From: Phlyctochytrium arcticum
Taxonomy: Eukaryota; Chytridiomycota; Chytridiomycetes; Chytridiales; Chytridiaceae
Assembly: GCA_025602905.1 (NCBI GenBank)
Contig: JAHLKI010000005.1
Location: forward strand, 62,001-126,000
Reading direction: 5' to 3'
DNA: 64,000 bases
Positions 29,534 through 47,575 of the stretch are shown here, in pieces (position 1 is the stretch's first letter; the number at the start of each line of letters is the position of its first letter). Both the position numbers and the translations under genes were made by a program. The notes beneath the pieces were generated by a model that was given only the letters and a program-made list of their open reading frames with translations, searched no databases and was not told the DNA's origin.

Positions 29534-29844
29534 AACCTTTTTTTCTTACTACCAAACATGGTGGGGATTTCTATGAGTTTACTTGCTTTCTGAACAGTTG
29601 CTTTTTTGTTATCAAGTTAGTCTGTGACGGTTCCCTATTTTTTGGTTTGTTTTGTCATTACATAGTAGAATGGACGTAGAACAAGTGAGAGACTCTGTAC
29701 GTTTCGAATGAAATAAATTTAGATTCAAAGAAGCTTTTCGTCTACGTCTATATACAATAGGAAGAGAGGAGGGGTACAAACTAACCCAAAAAACAAGATA
29801 CAGCACAAAATTTAAGGTTTAATAAATCACGATTGACGGAGCAC

Positions 29845-34624
<4,780 letters not shown>

Positions 34625-35209
34625 GTCGCAGATCTTACTTGACTATCCCCCCCACAGTCGGATCAATCGTTCTTTGCTGGTTTCCTTCAGTCTTTGGTCC
34701 TATTCTTCGCGAGAATGCTGATCCCGCAATGGTGAGTGGACAGCTGTGTTTATTTCCCACCACAATCTTTGGCTATAGTATATATGCCGACCGAGATTCC
34801 CTTTCAACGGTTTGGCAAGGCAGGAAGTGAAAGTTCTACGAGGTCTTTATATGCCCCCAGCGGGGGAACAACTGCATTTGTCAGGCATATTTCAACGTCA
34901 CTTTTTAACAACCTCCGACGATGACAAATGCGCGGTTTTACTACCATCGTTTCCTTCAAAATTCATGAGTATTGCATTGAAGCTCTCTAATTGCCGTCAA
35001 AGAAAGTATATAGGTTTCTGCATACTCGAGGACGATTGTCAAGCAATTGAATGCTTCCAACCTCTTGCAAAAAATCGGCGACAATTTCCTGGTGGAACAG
35101 GTGTGGGGTCAGAATCGATCGAAGAATTCGATGATCCATAATTCCATGGACCATGGAAGTCTCGTGAGGCGTGCAAATATAAATCGCACACACATTCTGA
35201 TTTTCATCG
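34625..35209. other. Intergenic region between ABC transporter and tRNA gene
   Basis: No gene seen. Contains a TATATGCC-type AT-rich stretch near 34780 and the 5' flank of the tRNA. Confidence 0.5.
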
Positions 35210-35280
35210 GCGCTGGTGGTGAAATGGTATCATGCTTGCCTTCCAAGCAAGCGGCCTGGGTTCGATTCCCAGCTAGCGCA
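35210..35280 (+). tRNA. tRNA-Gly (anticodon UCC)
   Basis: 71 nt. Acceptor stem GCGCTGG pairs with CTAGCGC plus discriminator A. The anticodon arm is CTTGC-CTTCCAA-GCAAG with anticodon TCC at 35242-35244. The T arm contains GGTTCGATTCC (B box), and the D arm TGGTGAAATGG (A box). No intron. A run of eight T at 35285-35292 terminates RNA polymerase III. Confidence 0.97.
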
Positions 35281-35284
35281 TTAC

Positions 35285-35292
35285 TTTTTTTT
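35285..35292 (+). terminator. Pol III terminator of tRNA-Gly
   Basis: Oligo-T directly after the tRNA 3' end. Confidence 0.85.
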
Positions 35293-35299
35293 CACCTTT

Positions 35300-35985
35300 T
35301 GGTGAAAACTTCTGAACCTCTCTGATGCTGATTTCCATCTTTTCTCAACCCCTCGCATGTTCATGAGTTCAGCGCACTTGTTTTACATGACTTGTAACAA
35401 ATCTTGTACAGTTCACTCGTATGAGCGAAGATGACCACCACCTACCACCACCATCTCAAATTACAATTTCATGTTGGGAGTAATGTGATGGGATATACGG
35501 AGATTTGGCCCCTCTTGCCCAAGTTGCCCTCTCGTTGGCCTTGCATATCGATGCCTTTTGTAGCATTGTTATGTAACCCGCTAAAAGATTGGTTAACGCG
35601 ATAATCAGATTGGTTGTGACAATATCCTTCAGCGTCCCCGCTCTTGATATGTTTGACGCATTTTGAGACTTGATGTATTGGGGCAGAGCCACCCGTTATG
35701 ACTTTACACGCTGGCAACGCACATTTACATGTTGCCTTTATGCTTTAGAGGAACCTTGTCGCTCAGGTTGGCAGTCTGCAGGGCAGTAGTACGCGTGCTG
35801 CAACTGAAGTGCAACTGACATGTCAATTTTCTGGGTTACGTAATCCAATGCGTCCGAACGTCCGAACTCGAACCTCCTGTTCAGATTCCCACAGCGTCCC
35901 CCGGGTTTCCAGTTCACTTTCAGCGGCATTTATCACGACCACCCATCCCACCACAGTTAATCCTCGCCACAAACAAACCGCAAAA
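35300..35985. other. Intergenic region upstream of the CHZ gene
   Basis: No gene supported; short frames only. The last 150 bp are C-rich with CCACAG and CCCACC stretches and probably hold the promoter and leader of the CHZ gene. Confidence 0.5.
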
Positions 35986-36874
35986 ATGCTCGCCACATCT
36001 GTTGAAGCCGCCCAGACAAACGGACAAGTTGTTGACTCTGCCCAAACCACCGGCAATGTCTTTGTCAAAGTCAGCGAGTGAGTATCAGCAACCCGCAACT
36101 AGGTTCGTCACATTCAAAAACACTCATGTATTTGCTTTCAGGATCCAGACAACCACAACAAGTGAGGGTGGAGAGACTATCACCAAAGTAACAGAGAGTA
36201 GGTAACAAATGGTGATCTACCTGGGCATTCAACACTGACCCGGCGCGTCTTGTGTTTATCGCTCATAGTTGTTACCGAGGACATCGTGGAGCCTGAAAGT
36301 ACGAGCGAGATCGAAGAAACCGATGAAGAGGGAAAGCTCAATGACGATGAACTCGAAGCAGAGTTTGGTAAGGCTGTTCACGAGTGTTGAATACTAGCTC
36401 TTTGCTAAATGGTTTGTTACTCCTAAAGTCGAGGAAGACTTGGTTGAAGTCGACACCGCCAACATTGTCCCAACGCGAACACGAGGGGTCAAGATTGATT
36501 TCCAAGGCAAAGATGTAGAGGGAGACGATGAAGAGAGCGGCGAAATGGACGCTGACTTTGTCGAGGTGGAGAAGGTTATCATCACCCTGCAAGAGGAGAC
36601 TGTAGAGACAGCAGAAACAGGAGATGAGGATGATGAGGCAATGGATATCCAGGAGGATGAGAAAGATCTTGACTTTGGTAAGAACTCTTTAACATTAAAT
36701 CTCCAAAACCTCTCAAATTGACCAAATTGTTTAGCCGAGGAAGACCTGATTGAGGTGGACACTGCAAACATTGTTCCAACACGAACTCGGGGGGTCAAGA
36801 TTGACTTTGCTGGAAAGGACGTGGAAGGTGCTGATGTAGAAGGTGGCGACGACATGGATGAGGATTACGCATAA
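35986..36874 (+). CDS. Histone H2A.Z-chaperone-type protein with two CHZ motifs
   Basis: Five exons: 35986-36077, 36142-36197, 36269-36367, 36429-36677, 36735-36874; 211 aa, very acidic. Exons 4 and 5 each encode a module of the form EEDLxEVDTANIVPTRTRG followed by VKIDF and GKDVEG. The core T/S-N-I-(x)n-R-T-R-G-x-x-I-D-F is the CHZ motif of yeast Chz1 and human HIRIP3, which binds H2A.Z-H2B dimers with help from flanking acidic runs. Known family members carry one CHZ motif; this one has two, in two exons of matching phase. Presumably a nuclear chaperone feeding SWR-type remodelling. Confidence 0.8.
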
Positions 36875-37324
36875 AGGCCCACCAGTAGCTCAGTCAGACT
36901 GTATCAGCATCGATAGTGGGTTATTGTAGTATAGTTGTGCCGCTCATCGCAAAGAGTTAGTTGTAGTTATCGCAACATTTATCTAGTGATATTTCGCCAC
37001 ATCATTCCCATCATCTGCATGATTGTTGAAGTCAATGCTTTATAGTTCATCCATCTACTTCGTTGTCATTTCGTTTGAAGTCTTGAGCTGTTCAACTCCA
37101 AAAAATCAGAGACGACACTTCCGAAATTTGTCACCGATTTCGCTCGTCACGTGTGCCACGTATCTAATGGCAATGTTGCTCGCGATTCAAAACCAACGAA
37201 ATCCGCGAAAAGCAGTTGAACAAGCGAACTAAACTCCAAGCCTTTCCCTCAAACCACTTCGAGGAAAACAACTCACAGGAGGAACCTAGTATATCGCATT
37301 GAATCAGAACATCCCGGAGTCAAG
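36875..37324. other. Intergenic region between CHZ and RPT5 genes
   Basis: No gene seen. A CGTCACGTG box lies at about 37143 within the probable promoter of RPT5. Confidence 0.4.
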
Positions 37325-39080
<1,756 letters not shown>

Positions 39081-39432
39081 TTTACATTGTGTTTTTGTAT
39101 GGGGTTTATGTTTTCTTGTACCAAAAATATGAAAATTGGATGTCTTATTCCTTCCTTCCTGGGCATGCGATCCATGCATCCTTCCAGTGTTCTTTTCTCG
39201 TGATTAGATTTTCCACCATATGAGATTATCGCGGTCGTACCGAGGCACGCCTGCCAGTTGTGGTCTACTCGAGGTACCCACACGGTCCCACAGTGCTCAG
39301 CATATTGGCCTGAACTGAGCCTGAGCCGCGCGAAACGCACCTCATACTTCCGAGATACTCCTCTGATCCGTCCTGGAGGACCAGAAAGTTGCTTGACACT
39401 TCCATCTCGCAATTAGTTTCCAACAGTCAAGT

Positions 39433-39492
39433 TCCCTAGCTGCACACCTTCCAAGTTATAGCTCCCTAGCTGCACACCTTCCAAGTTATAGC
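39433..39492 (+). repeat. Perfect 30-bp direct duplication
   Basis: Two identical 30-bp units (TCCCTAGCTGCACACCTTCC start) lie back to back 120 bp before the ATG of the next gene. Probably a recent slippage or repair duplication in a promoter. Confidence 0.9.
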
Positions 39493-39613
39493 GCGCGAAA
39501 ACAAAACGCCGAAAGCGGTTTGTTTGCACGACTCAGTGCACGAGGGCAAAATTTCGAAGATCCTTTTGAAGGCTGCTCCCGCTGCATTCAACTCGAAGGG
39601 CTTATCCGCAAAC

Positions 39614-41435
39614 ATGGTGGACGACCAGTATGACCACCAGTTCGAGACGGCAACGTACAACAAGCCGACCTATTGCGACGTCTGCGATAAGTTCTTGTGG
39701 GGTTTGGTGAAGCAGGGTATCCAATGTCGCCGTAAGTTCAGAACTCCTTTTGAACGAATATTAGATTTGTTTATTTACATTCATTTCCAGACTGTGGCAT
39801 GAACATCCACAAGAAATGTTCAGCGCAACTGAGCAGTCATTGTCCTGGTGAATCTTACTCTGATAGATATTCTGATTACGCTCAAGGGACGATCTACGTA
39901 GACGATGATGATGATGAAGACGACGATGTCACGATCACTCATCGACGCCGAAAGAGTGACCCGGCTGGTTCGATTCGAACACCGTCTATTGCGCCCGCCA
40001 AGCGAGGACAGTCTACTCATAGTATGCTGAACGGAAAGACGAATGAAGGCAGTGAGGCGCTTGGCCGCCCGTCGACGGACGGATCTGGGAGCATTGTTCA
40101 GGAGTTGATGACATCTACGGCATTGAACCATCAAGCAATGGAACGGGCGCAGAAGGAAGCGCATGCTCCACTCAACCTGTTTACTACCACCCCAAAGAAC
40201 TTTACCAAATTTGTGTCTCGATTGGGACCCGCTGTAGACTTTCAGGACGAAATCGTTGAAATTCTGACCTGGCAAAACCCGTCCAAAACCGGAATGATTG
40301 TCATGTTCTACATCTTCATATGTAAGAGCCTCATGATCTCTTTAAATAATGCCGAACACTAATTTCTTGCTACCTTTAGGTTTATACCCAGTACTCCTCA
40401 TAATTGCCCCCCAACTCCTCATTACATACATCATCATTGCCAATTATTACAAGAAAACAGCGAAGCAGGTCGATGGCGGTCGCTACCGCGAACAGAGTAA
40501 AAAGAATACGACCTCTAATGCCCAGTACCTCAAGAACCTCACATTTATTCAAAATTCCATGCGAATGTACTGCGACGGCTATGAGGACGTGAAGAATCTG
40601 GCTCCCAATGTGGACTGGTCCGATGAGGACGCGACACTCAAAACACTGAAAAACGCCCTGTTGTCAATCATTCCCGTACTTCTCATTGTACGCATCGTAC
40701 CGCTCAACTATATCATGCTTGTGGGAGGTGTCGGCATGTTTTTGTACAACACGGCATTGTTTCGGGCAGCGTCGACCACCCTTCCGCCCATTTTGGTGAA
40801 ACGCTTGCAAACCAAGGTTGGCACACTCCGCCAAACGATGCGAGCTGCGACTCGTAACTCGAAAAAGACCAATTCTGTCACTGTGGTATTATTCGAGAAC
40901 CAACGATGGTGGGCCGGTATGTCACTTTTATTTTTTAAATCTAATGTATGCGACGAGACTAAGCCAATTCATCTCATTTGCAGGACTTGGATGGATTCCT
41001 CATCTTCTCCGTTCTGAGCGTTCTCCCTGGTCGGACGAAAGTGGTGCCATGACGTGTACTCCCAAGGAGCTCTATCAACCTGGTCCAGACGTTCTGGGCA
41101 ATGGCGACCGCAACAGCAGCTGGAAATGGGCCGACGACAAATGGCAACTAGACCACAACTGGGCCGAAGTCGACGAACAAGGATGGCGGTACTCTGATCA
41201 CGGTTGGGACAATGGTCGCAATCGGGCCAACATGGGAAGTCTGACCCGACGCCGCGTATGGCGCCGAACATTGTTATTAGTTAATACTGCACCCAATTCT
41301 GCCCACTCCACACCTCCTGGATCACCAGCGTCACCCACCACTATTGAGCCATTTGAGTTTCCTCCTGCTTCCCCTGTACCCTCTAGAAGTTCCAGCCCCA
41401 TGACGTTAAAGTCTGCTGTAAGCCCTCCAATTTGA
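39614..41435 (+). CDS. C1-domain and dysferlin-domain membrane protein (Pex30/Pex24-like)
   Basis: Four exons: 39614-39731, 39791-40321, 40380-40916, 40984-41435; 545 aa. A canonical C1 zinc finger starts at residue 9 (H-X12-C-X2-C-X13-C-X2-C-X4-H-X2-C-X7-C, all ligands present). An acidic/Ser linker (YVDDDDDEDDDV) precedes a membrane region with two hydrophobic blocks (MIVMFYIFICLYPVLLIIAP and LLSIIPVLLIVRIVPLNY). Then come dysferlin N (FENQRWWAGLGWIPHLLRSERSPW) and C (WKWADDKWQLDHNWAEVDEQGWRY...RRRVWRR) motifs. The second half is the layout of fungal Pex30/Pex24-family ER proteins that shape peroxisome and lipid-droplet sites. An N-terminal C1 domain would add diacylglycerol or phorbol-ester-type lipid binding. 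The frame is open upstream of the ATG, so an extra 5' exon is possible. Confidence 0.85.
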
Positions 41436-41754
41436 TTTGATTTTTGCTTTTTAAAAGTAGCCGTTAGAATACCTCCTTACCTTAATAAATTTTTGTTAAT
41501 GCTGAAGCTTTACCTACGTAATTAATACAACACTTGACATATACTTGAGTCTTTCATTGTCAAGTCGTAGAAATTATGGACATATTGTTTGTGTATTTTT
41601 TTTTCTCGGTCTCCCAGACGTTGATTTCAATTCCGTTCTTAAAATATTGCTCAGAATGTAGAGCTGTAGAGTTGCGCGACATTGGTAGTATTATGTACTA
41701 GTACCAAAAGATATTGCTTGGGTATGTACTATATACAGGAACTATATACAGGAA
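41436..41754. repeat. 3' flank of PAM2 copy R1, duplicated at 43530-43685
   Basis: The segment with GAGTCTTTC, CAGACG and CTATATACAGG landmarks recurs downstream of R2. This shows that R1 and R2 are tandem copies of a unit of roughly 1.95 kb. No gene in this stretch. Confidence 0.5.
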
Positions 41755-42238
41755 CTATATACATCTGTACTGCGGGCCACTGCCCCATGGTGGTAGGTAG
41801 GATGGTATATACATGGGGATGAGGGTGGGTATGGGGGTGGGTAGAGGGGTGGGAATAGGGGTGGGGATGGTAGTGGGCATCCCGTTGGCCGAAGGCACAA
41901 ACTCGGCCGCCTCCGGGTTCAATCCGGTAGGCTCCGCCGCCGGAGCGGCATCCTCCTTTGCCTAAATATTTCCGTTGCAACGTTAGCAGGGATCAACCAA
42001 TTATTCTCACGAAAGGCTTACCTGCTCCTTGATGGCGGGGACGAAGGGCACTGCGTGCACATTCCATTTAAAAGGCTTGATAGCCTTTTTTTTCTGTTCA
42101 ATCGCAAGGTGAGTGCCAAATCTTCCGTCGATTGCAGAATAGACTTACCAGGGCTTTTGGGACCCTCCCCATGGTCCAGTAATGATTATTGAGAGCCCTT
42201 GTGATGGGCAATGGGAATGCCAGGATGATGATGGTCAT
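41755..42238 (-). CDS. Short double-PAM2 protein, copy R1 (intact, three exons)
   Basis: Exons 42149-42238, 42022-42093, 41755-41961; 122 aa; every junction phase 0 with GTAAGT or GTAAGC donors and a GCTAAC branch-point-like box in intron 2. Exon 1: MTIIILAFPLPITRALNNHYWTMGRVPKAL-like (split here by content: hydrophobic N-terminus, then YWTMGRVPK). Exon 2: KPFKWNVHAVPFVPA, a PAM2-like motif. Exon 3: Ala/Glu-rich, GLNPEAAEFVP (textbook PAM2), then a Pro-Thr-Ile repeat tail (PTPIPTPLPTPIPT). PAM2 is known to bind MLLE domains (poly(A)-binding protein, UBR5-type ligases, fungal Rrm4), so this could be a small competitor or adaptor. I recognise no described family. Confidence 0.75.
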
Positions 42239-43685
42239 TGTTGTAAGAGTACGTTCTTTGTGAAGGGAAGAAAGACAGTGTGAAAGTACTGTTCTGAGTG
42301 GGCAGAGGATAAAAACTGCAGAAAGTCCGGCACCTTATAGGGGAGGGGATCAGATTCTCCGAAATGTGCCCACATATAGATACATACATATGTCATACGA
42401 CACCTGTTGTAAATGCAAAAGACCCCATCGCGATCGGAGAATAACTTGAGACCCTTAAAGATGGACCTATATTTTGAGAGTTTACAATCTCAGGTTATAC
42501 TCTGCAAGCGCTTTGGTGCAACTTAGGACAAATTTTCCGTCCTGCATTCAGTTTATGACAGTCCAAAAATTTGACAAACATGATATGTGTAAGTTCTAGT
42601 CAAAAAGGCCTTAAATGTAGCGTTATGTATATCATGGTAGATGCAAAAACGCGCGAGCTTGAAATGTGCTTTTTATTTTTAAGTTCACCGTTTTTGTTGA
42701 TTCGGATCCGATCCCTCATTTTTGACTTAAATCCCCATACTTGGTATATGATCGCTTGCACAAGGCCGATCCAATTTTGACATAAAGATGATGAAGTGGA
42801 TGAGACATCTCCAAGATCCCATTACCACTGTTCATTATCCAGCAACAGCCATCAATAGCTGCATTTGAGATGTGCTGGGATTTTGGTTTGTCTGGTACGA
42901 TCCTGTGGATTAATAGTGAGAGATGTGTGGTTTCGAAGGGCCCTAGGGTACTTTCGTGTATCACCGATCACGTCATTTAAGTGGTAGGGCCGTGACTTTG
43001 CCGCCTGAAAAAATCCCACATCCTCCATTTTTAGAATTTGGAACGTCGACCTGAACCGGGTTTTCGGCTGAAACAAATAACCTAAACGACGGCAACAAGA
43101 AAATAACTTTCTGGATCTTCAATCAACAAACTTCGGTGCTTTTAGTATCACGACCGACATGACGGCATACACCTATGTGTTTTTTTGCGCCCTTTGAAGT
43201 CGCTCACACTTCATGAAAGGGATAGAAATCAAAATAAGCCAAAGCTCTAATAATGGGCCTGGCCAACATTGCTGCAATTATCATAAGATAGCTGATCGCA
43301 TCTCGCTGATTTGCGCCGACCGGCGCTTAATTGACATAGCATTTAGGACACACAACGTTAAGGAGCAGACATACCTGGCTGGACTGGTATCTTAACGTAT
43401 AAGGGACGGAATCAAACTCTCCAAAATGTCCTCAAATATAGCAACATATTCATAGCCTTCGACACCTGATGCAAATGCGAAAGACCCCATTGATCGGAGG
43501 ATATCTTGAAACCCTTAGAATGGGCTTATGAGTCTTTCTATGTCAAGGTTGTAAGGGAATGGAAATCATCGACATTTTGTTTGTGCTCTGGGACCCCCAG
43601 ACGCTTTGCTACAATGTCGGTGGTACTCGGAATATATTAATGACCTCAATGAATCTAGTACCAACAAGTGCTGTTCGGGTAGAAA
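42239..43685. repeat. Upstream region of R1 and inter-unit DNA
   Basis: 42239-42470 is the 5' region of R1 and matches 44174-44290 (upstream of R2). A piece of it recurs at about 43395-43520 (AAATGCGAAAGACCCCAT). 42960-43060 holds the inverted copy of the dispersed repeat. Otherwise I see no gene here. Confidence 0.5.
42960..43060 (-). repeat. Dispersed repeat, copy b (inverted)
   Basis: On the - strand: AATTCTAAAAATGGAGGATG, then TTTTTTCAGGCGGCAAAGTC and ACGGC, matching copies at 290-420 and 45655-45770. Confidence 0.6.
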
Positions 43686-44173
43686 CTATATACAGGGACT
43701 GGATACATCTGCACAGGAGGCCATGGCCCAATCCAGTTGATCGGCCCATTGGGGGGTATGGGCGGGCATCAAAGTGGGTATGTATGGGGGAATGGGTGCC
43801 GGTGTATGAGTGGGCATCCTATTGGCCGAAGGAACAAACTCGGCTGCCTCCGGGCTTAGTCCGGCAGGCTCGGCCGCCGGAGCGGCATCCTCCTTTGCCT
43901 AAATATTTCAGTTGCAATGTTAGCAGGGAGCAACAATTATTCTCACGAAAGGCTTACCTGCTCCTTGATGGCGGGGACGAAAGGCACTGCGTGCAAATTC
44001 CACTTAAAAGGCTTGATAGCCTTCTTTTGCTGTTCAGTCATAAGATGAGTGGCAAATCTTCTGTCGATTGCAGAATAGACTTACCAGGGCTTTTGTGACC
44101 TCCCCATGGTCCAGTATTGATTATTGAGAGCCCTTGTGATGGGCAGCGGGTATGTCAGGATGATGATGGTCAT
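43686..44173 (-). pseudogene. Short double-PAM2 gene, copy R2, one-base frameshift
   Basis: Exons 44085-44173, 43958-44029, 43686-43898. Exon 1 (MTIIILTYPLPITRALNNQYWTMGR) lacks one G in the GGGAGGG run that encodes GRVP, making it 89 nt and out of phase. Exon 2 (KPFKWNLHAVPFVPA) and exon 3 (GLSPEAAEFVPSANRMP, then a Pro-rich tail ending VSSPCI) are otherwise open to the TAG at 43686. The PAM2 Asn is Ser here. Tandem duplicate of R1. Same lesion as L2 in the other cluster, so either a slippage hot spot or a site worth resequencing. Confidence 0.55.
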
Positions 44174-44256
44174 TGTTGTAAGAGTACGTTCTTCGTAAAG
44201 GGAAGAAAGACAGTGTAAAAGTACTGTTCTGAGCGGGCAGGGGAAAGGCCGGCACC

Positions 44257-44406
44257 TTATAGGATAATAGGGGAGGGGATCAGATTCTCAGAAGTTTTCA
44301 GTCGCTCACAGAATAGACTTCCTTTAGGGACCCTCCCCATACTCCAGTATTGATTGTGTTGAGCACGTGTGATTGCCAACGGAATTGCGAAGATGATGGT
44401 ACTCAT
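44257..44406 (-). pseudogene. PAM2-family copy R3, exon 1 only
   Basis: Encodes MSTIIFAIPLAITRAQHNQYWSMGRVPKG. The splice donor is changed from GTAAGTCTATTCTG to GGAAGTCTATTCTG, so the frame runs on into former intron and upstream DNA of R2 and stops after 49 codons. No exon 2 or 3 follows. Its own 5' region (to about 44600) differs from R1 and R2. A 49-aa product is possible but would lack both PAM2 motifs. Confidence 0.5.
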
Positions 44407-45654
44407 ATTGAGCAGTAGTATTTTGTGGACGGTGAGGAAAGACAAATCGCCCAAAAGGATAGGCGAGAATGGTGGTTGGCATTCTGGTGATTGCTCTTTT
44501 GGTAAGGCAGCTGATGGCACTGTACTCTATACTTGGAGAGCAGAGAATAAAAACTAATAGCTGAAAGCTCTTCTTTGCTGCCTCATAGCGAGAGTCAAAC
44601 TCTCCGAGCGATGCACCGTGAAATGAATTTGGTTGCTTGAAATGTGCCCATGCTCGCCGTTTTCGTCTATCAAAGTTTATATCAGGAAGAGATTGGTATT
44701 CCATTAGTCGTTGCATCTTACCAAAGGCAATTCTGCATGGCCAAGGATATCAATTTCTGTGGCCTTTCCAGTGGATGAGACGATGTAGTGGATGAACCAG
44801 GGTTCTTGTTCCTGGTCGTGTATACGTGTGGATACATGAATGCCGTAGTTTTGAAACAGGATAGGCAGAAGTAGTTCGAGCGCCGAGAGTGATGTATTAC
44901 TCTAGTCATGATATTGGAGTACGGAAGAGGGCTGTGATGACTTTGGCGATGGGAACCTGAGGGTTGAAGTGCGAGGTTGAGAGAGTTCTTGACGTGAAAA
45001 GTGCACTTCCATATGGCCCGACAGGTCGATTTTGGCCCGGAAAGTACGACACGCGTCTGTCCAAATAGTTGTAATAACGGTGCTTTTGCAGCCAGCGTAT
45101 ATGGAGTGAATGCGAGTGAATGCGGTGGAAGTGCATAGATGCACGGTGAGAGTTCACGGCTTGTGGATTCGAGTATTGACGGTGACGGTGAATTTGGATG
45201 CAATCTGAGCTCCAAATTGGTTTGTGGAGAGCCAAAACCAATTTCGGTATTCGCGTATTTTGACAGGACGCGTCAGTCATTACATGACGCGTCAAAACTC
45301 AGGAAAGTCAGGAATTGACTATGCGATAACTCATGCAAAATGATTGCATTCATCTTTGCTATGCTCATTAGCAAGCACTGTATTTATCTCGTCCTTGTTA
45401 TAATAAGATGTGTGAACCCAGGCAAGATCAATTCTTACTTCCACGACGCAACATCGTCAACTACTTTATCCACGTCAAATCTGTGTTTGGTCCTTTCAGG
45501 CAATTAGCCCCTGATTGTCCTCAAACCGAAAAATGCGATGGTTTGTTGATTTTGGCCACCGTGCAGAAGCCCCCATTTGTGGTCTTTATCAGTGAAGATG
45601 CATTTTCTTGTCGTCGTCGTCTTTCAAAGCCGGTAAAGAGTTATTCTTTTAGGC

Positions 45655-45770
45655 CTCAAAGTCGTTTTGGCGGAATGTTCGAAATTAAAAATGGAAGACG
45701 TGCGATTTTGACGGGCGGCAAAGTCACGGCATCCCCCCCTTTATTACGTTATGGATGACAGATGACACAT
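45655..45770 (+). repeat. Dispersed repeat, copy c
   Basis: GAATGTTCGAAATTAAAAATGG, then GATTTTGACGGGCGGCAAAG and TCACGGC, then GATGACACATGCAAAT. Closest match to copy a (290-420), same orientation. Confidence 0.65.
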
Positions 45771-46966
45771 GCAAATACCCCAAGGTCTGCTTCCAATCTG
45801 CACGTTTCGTACGGATTTTATATGGATTGCGGATGGATTCAGCTTTCAGCTCAAGTGCAGCTGCTCGTACTAATAACCGTAGCTAGCAGTAGCTGTGAGT
45901 ATTGGCATTGGTAAAAATGCACCATGGAGAAAGTATTATGGTTAATGCAATCAGATATGTCAAAACGGGATCGGGCCTGACAAGCCCGATCCATCCCGAA
46001 TTCAGGATTCAGGGCAAAAAGTTGGCTGGCATAAAACGAATTCAAAACATCCGTTCAACATACACTCAATTTAATTTGAAGTGAAAGCATTTTTGACTAG
46101 CTCTTACATATTTCATGCCCACGAAATTTGACAGTCATATATGGGAAGAAAAGATGGCAGATCTGCGTATAACTCGAAATCCTCATCCCGATATGATTTT
46201 CAACACACCGTAGGACTATTTTCAGGGTTTCCAGGTACTCTCTGCACGAGTGTTTCTGCAGGTGACGTATGGCCTTGTAGAGTACAATGCCAAAGGCCGA
46301 TAAATACCCAGCTAGCCGTATCCGTCAACAAAGCAAAGAATTCAATGGATATGCATCAACAAGCTTAACGAAAAGACCAGAAAATGAGGATCTCGGATCT
46401 TATTATGAGCATAGGACCACCCGGGCCAATTACAAACTGCAACGGGAAATTGTTTTATAAGAGAGGGGTCTGGCGGTCCCCCTCCTCGTTTTTCTCTACA
46501 ATGCCCGCTGCACGAATACAGTTGATGTTATGATCATGGCCTTTACCCCGCAATCAAAATCTTAGGCATTGTCACCTTATGTACTTATCGGCCTCCCTCA
46601 ATCTTACTGAACCTAATCACAAATCGACAACTTATACATATCAACACTTTTTCATATCGGCCTGCCTCTACATCCCTGTATTTACAGACAACTATCCAAC
46701 ACAATCGACATCTTATGTACATATCAACACTCCTCAACATAGCACTGCCGCTGTACATACGTGCGACCACAACACTTACCTATGTACATACCCCATCGCT
46801 TCCTTATGCCTACGCTGAACATACGCACAATCATCTGCAACACCTATTTTCTTATACCCACGGTGTCAACTACCATCAACTATGTACCCATCACATCAGC
46901 ATCATTGTACATACCGCAACAGCATCATTGCACCTACGACATCAGCATTAACGTGATATTGAATCC

Positions 46967-46989
46967 GATGGATGGATGGATGGATGGAT
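46967..46989 (+). repeat. GATG microsatellite
   Basis: About five GATG units followed by GATAGATAG. Confidence 0.85.
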
Positions 46990-47174
46990 AGATAGCACCT
47001 CACGTCGCTCGTTCACACAGAGTCTGTCACAAGTAGTGTATTAGAAGTCCAAGGTTACAATACAAGGTCTGAGGCAGGACTATATGCGCATCTGGTGTAA
47101 CTATGCTAAGCTCTACTGCGCTCTACTGCGCTCTACAAGTGACAGGTCATTTTCTGGCTGCTTATACACATTAA

Positions 47175-47575
47175 GCATCACCGTATTTAACACCTCCACA
47201 CTATTGTGCATACCCCATAAGCATCATTGTACTTAACACATCAACGTCACTGTACATACCACACACTAGCGTCACTGTATCTACCACACCAGCATCACTG
47301 TACCTACATCATCAACACCACTGTATTTGACACATCAACATCCCTGTACATACCACACCAGTATCATTGTACTTACCACACTCGCAGCACTGTACATACT
47401 ACATCAGCATCACTGTGCATACCACAACAGCAGCAGTGTACTTAACACACATCAGCGTCACTGTACATACTTCATTAGCATCCCTGTACCTACCACATCA
47501 GCGTCACATATCACTGCAGCATCGCTGTACCTACTACGCCAGCTCTGTACATACCACAACAACTCTGTGCCTATC
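47175..47575 (+). repeat. 23-bp minisatellite
   Basis: Some fifteen diverged head-to-tail units of about 23 bp with the core CACTGTACATACCACATCA. A looser form begins near 46640 (TGTACATA and CATCA words). No spacers, so not a CRISPR array. Frames through it are repeat artefacts. Confidence 0.85.

Noticed and set aside
47175..47575. Possible CRISPR array
   Set aside because: Units abut without spacers and the genome is eukaryotic; it is a minisatellite.
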